DNA of 64,000 nt from Corynebacterium jeddahense. Lineage in GTDB: Bacteria; Actinomycetota; Actinomycetes; Mycobacteriales; Mycobacteriaceae. Position 1 is the first letter of the stretch. The number at the start of each line of letters is the position of its first letter. A program made the translations under genes and the position numbers. The notes beneath the pieces were generated by a model. The model did not search any database and had not been told where the DNA came from. It worked only from the letters and a program-made list of their open reading frames with translations. Positions 63,186 to 64,000 of the stretch are shown piece after piece. The stretch spans positions 1,922,001 through 1,986,000 of the forward strand of contig NZ_CP063194.1 in the NCBI RefSeq assembly GCF_028609865.1, in the 5' to 3' direction.

Positions 63186-63980
63186 CTACTGCGGGCGGCC
63201 CATGTCCGTGCGCGAGATCTCCACGGCCTTGCGCACCACCTCGGCGAGCGCCGCCTCGACGCGCGGGCGTGACTCGTCGTTCTCGAGCAGGTCCTTGCGC
63301 ACCTCGAACATCACGGCGAGCACGCTCGCGTTCTTCGCGTAGTCAACCGGCACGTAGGCGCCGGCGAACGGCGTGTTGCGCTCGACGTTGAACCCGGCGG
63401 CGGTGAACGCGCGGTCCGCCTCGTCGGCGAGCACGGCCGGCGTGTGCACGGAGTGCGTGCCGATGCACACGTCCGGTAGCAGCTTGCCGGGGTGGATGCG
63501 GTACTCCTCGGGCTGGTTGTTGTACGAGTGGATGTCCACGATCACGGCACAGCCGCAGTCCCGCAGCCGCTCGCCCACCAGCTTCGACACCGCGTCGGCG
63601 TACGGGAAGTAGTACTGCGCCTTGAGGTCCGCGACGTTCATGTCCAGCGGCCGCAGCGGGTTCCCGTCGGCGAGTTTGGTAAAGATCGCGCCACGCCCCG
63701 TCGAGTCCATCGACTCGCGCTCGTTGGAGAACCGCCCCGGGTCCGCGACCAGCCGCGAAAGGTTGTTCACAATCATCCACGGCGCGCACCCGGACTGCTC
63801 CGCGGCAGCGGCGGCGAGCGTGTCGGTGTGGTCGTCGGTGACGCGGTCGAGCTCCTGCGCCACCTGCTCGTCGGTCGCGATGAAATCGGCCGCCACCTCC
63901 GCCGGGATCTCGCGCGAGGCGTGCGGCACGTGCATGATCACGGGGCAGTCCGCGCTGCCCTCATGGACGGCGAAGTTCAT
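63186..63980 (-). CDS. N-formylglutamate amidohydrolase family protein
   Basis: A 264-residue zinc hydrolase with VIMHVPHASREIP at the start, DPGRFSNERES and VDIHSYNNQPEEY, all typical of the N-formylglutamate deformylase family of histidine breakdown. No hut genes are visible, so the substrate may be different. TACGAT (63994-63989) is 8 nt before ATG 63980, so it is probably leaderless. Confidence 0.87.
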   Translation of the reverse strand: MNFAVHEGSADCPVIMHVPHASREIPAEVAADFIATDEQVAQELDRVTDDHTDTLAAAAAEQSGCAPWMIVNNLSRLVADPGRFSNERESMDSTGRGAIFTKLADGNPLRPLDMNVADLKAQYYFPYADAVSKLVGERLRDCGCAVIVDIHSYNNQPEEYRIHPGKLLPDVCIGTHSVHTPAVLADEADRAFTAAGFNVERNTPFAGAYVPVDYAKNASVLAVMFEVRKDLLENDESRPRVEAALAEVVRKAVEISRTDMGRPQ

Positions 63981-64000
63981 GGTTCCGGATCGTATAGCGC

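Overview
The window is high-GC actinobacterial DNA that reads as a Corynebacterium chromosome. The gene order clpX, valS-folC-DUF4233, ndk, rne, rplU-rpmA-obg, proB-dehydrogenase-proA, nadD-rsfS-gpgP-degV-comEA-comEC-holA, rpsT, lepA is the conserved corynebacterial/mycobacterial housekeeping order. An IS1249-type element, DtxR-like and ClgR-like operators, and many leaderless transcripts (TANNNT box 7-8 nt before the start codon) fit the same assignment. The species cannot be named from this sequence.

Layout. 1-9.3 kb: the end of a BrnQ-type branched-chain amino acid carrier, an LLM flavin oxidoreductase, then a GntR regulator with a compact peptide-type ABC importer (lipoprotein, two permeases, one fused two-domain ATPase), ribokinase and a CPBP membrane protease. 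9.2-13.7 kb (minus): an accessory envelope locus with a DyP peroxidase, a divergent EfeO-like protein and a membrane-anchored phosphoesterase. 14-31 kb: conserved core, mostly minus strand (lepA, holA, comEC, comEA, degV, gpgP, rsfS, nadD, proA, proB), with a secreted cutinase and a small membrane protein joined to the nadD operon and an exporter remnant next to holA. 31-53 kb: an HNH protein, obg/rpmA/rplU, rne, ndk, an acyl-CoA synthetase, folC/valS, mdh, clpX, clpP1P2, tig and tRNA-Pro. 52.8-54.3 kb: a 1387-bp insertion sequence inside the terminator of tRNA-Gly. 54.3-64 kb (mainly plus): etfBA coupled to a cytochrome b with an unusual repeated N-terminus, the iron-uptake operon efeUOB behind a DtxR-like box, a second HNH paralogue, and N-formylglutamate amidohydrolase.

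The most unusual signal is at the DNA level. The 11-mer CGTCGATACGC (reverse complement GCGTATCGACG) occurs exactly 16 times, about once per 4 kb, on both strands, in several reading frames and once between genes, and it forces rare codons such as ATA and CGA. Fewer than 0.1 copies are expected by chance. It behaves like a genome-wide recognition word, comparable to DNA-uptake or chromosome-architecture sequences, and I know of no described corynebacterial equivalent.

No stretch longer than 300 bp lacks a gene, a mobile element or an identified control region. No rRNA, CRISPR array, prophage or replication origin was seen.
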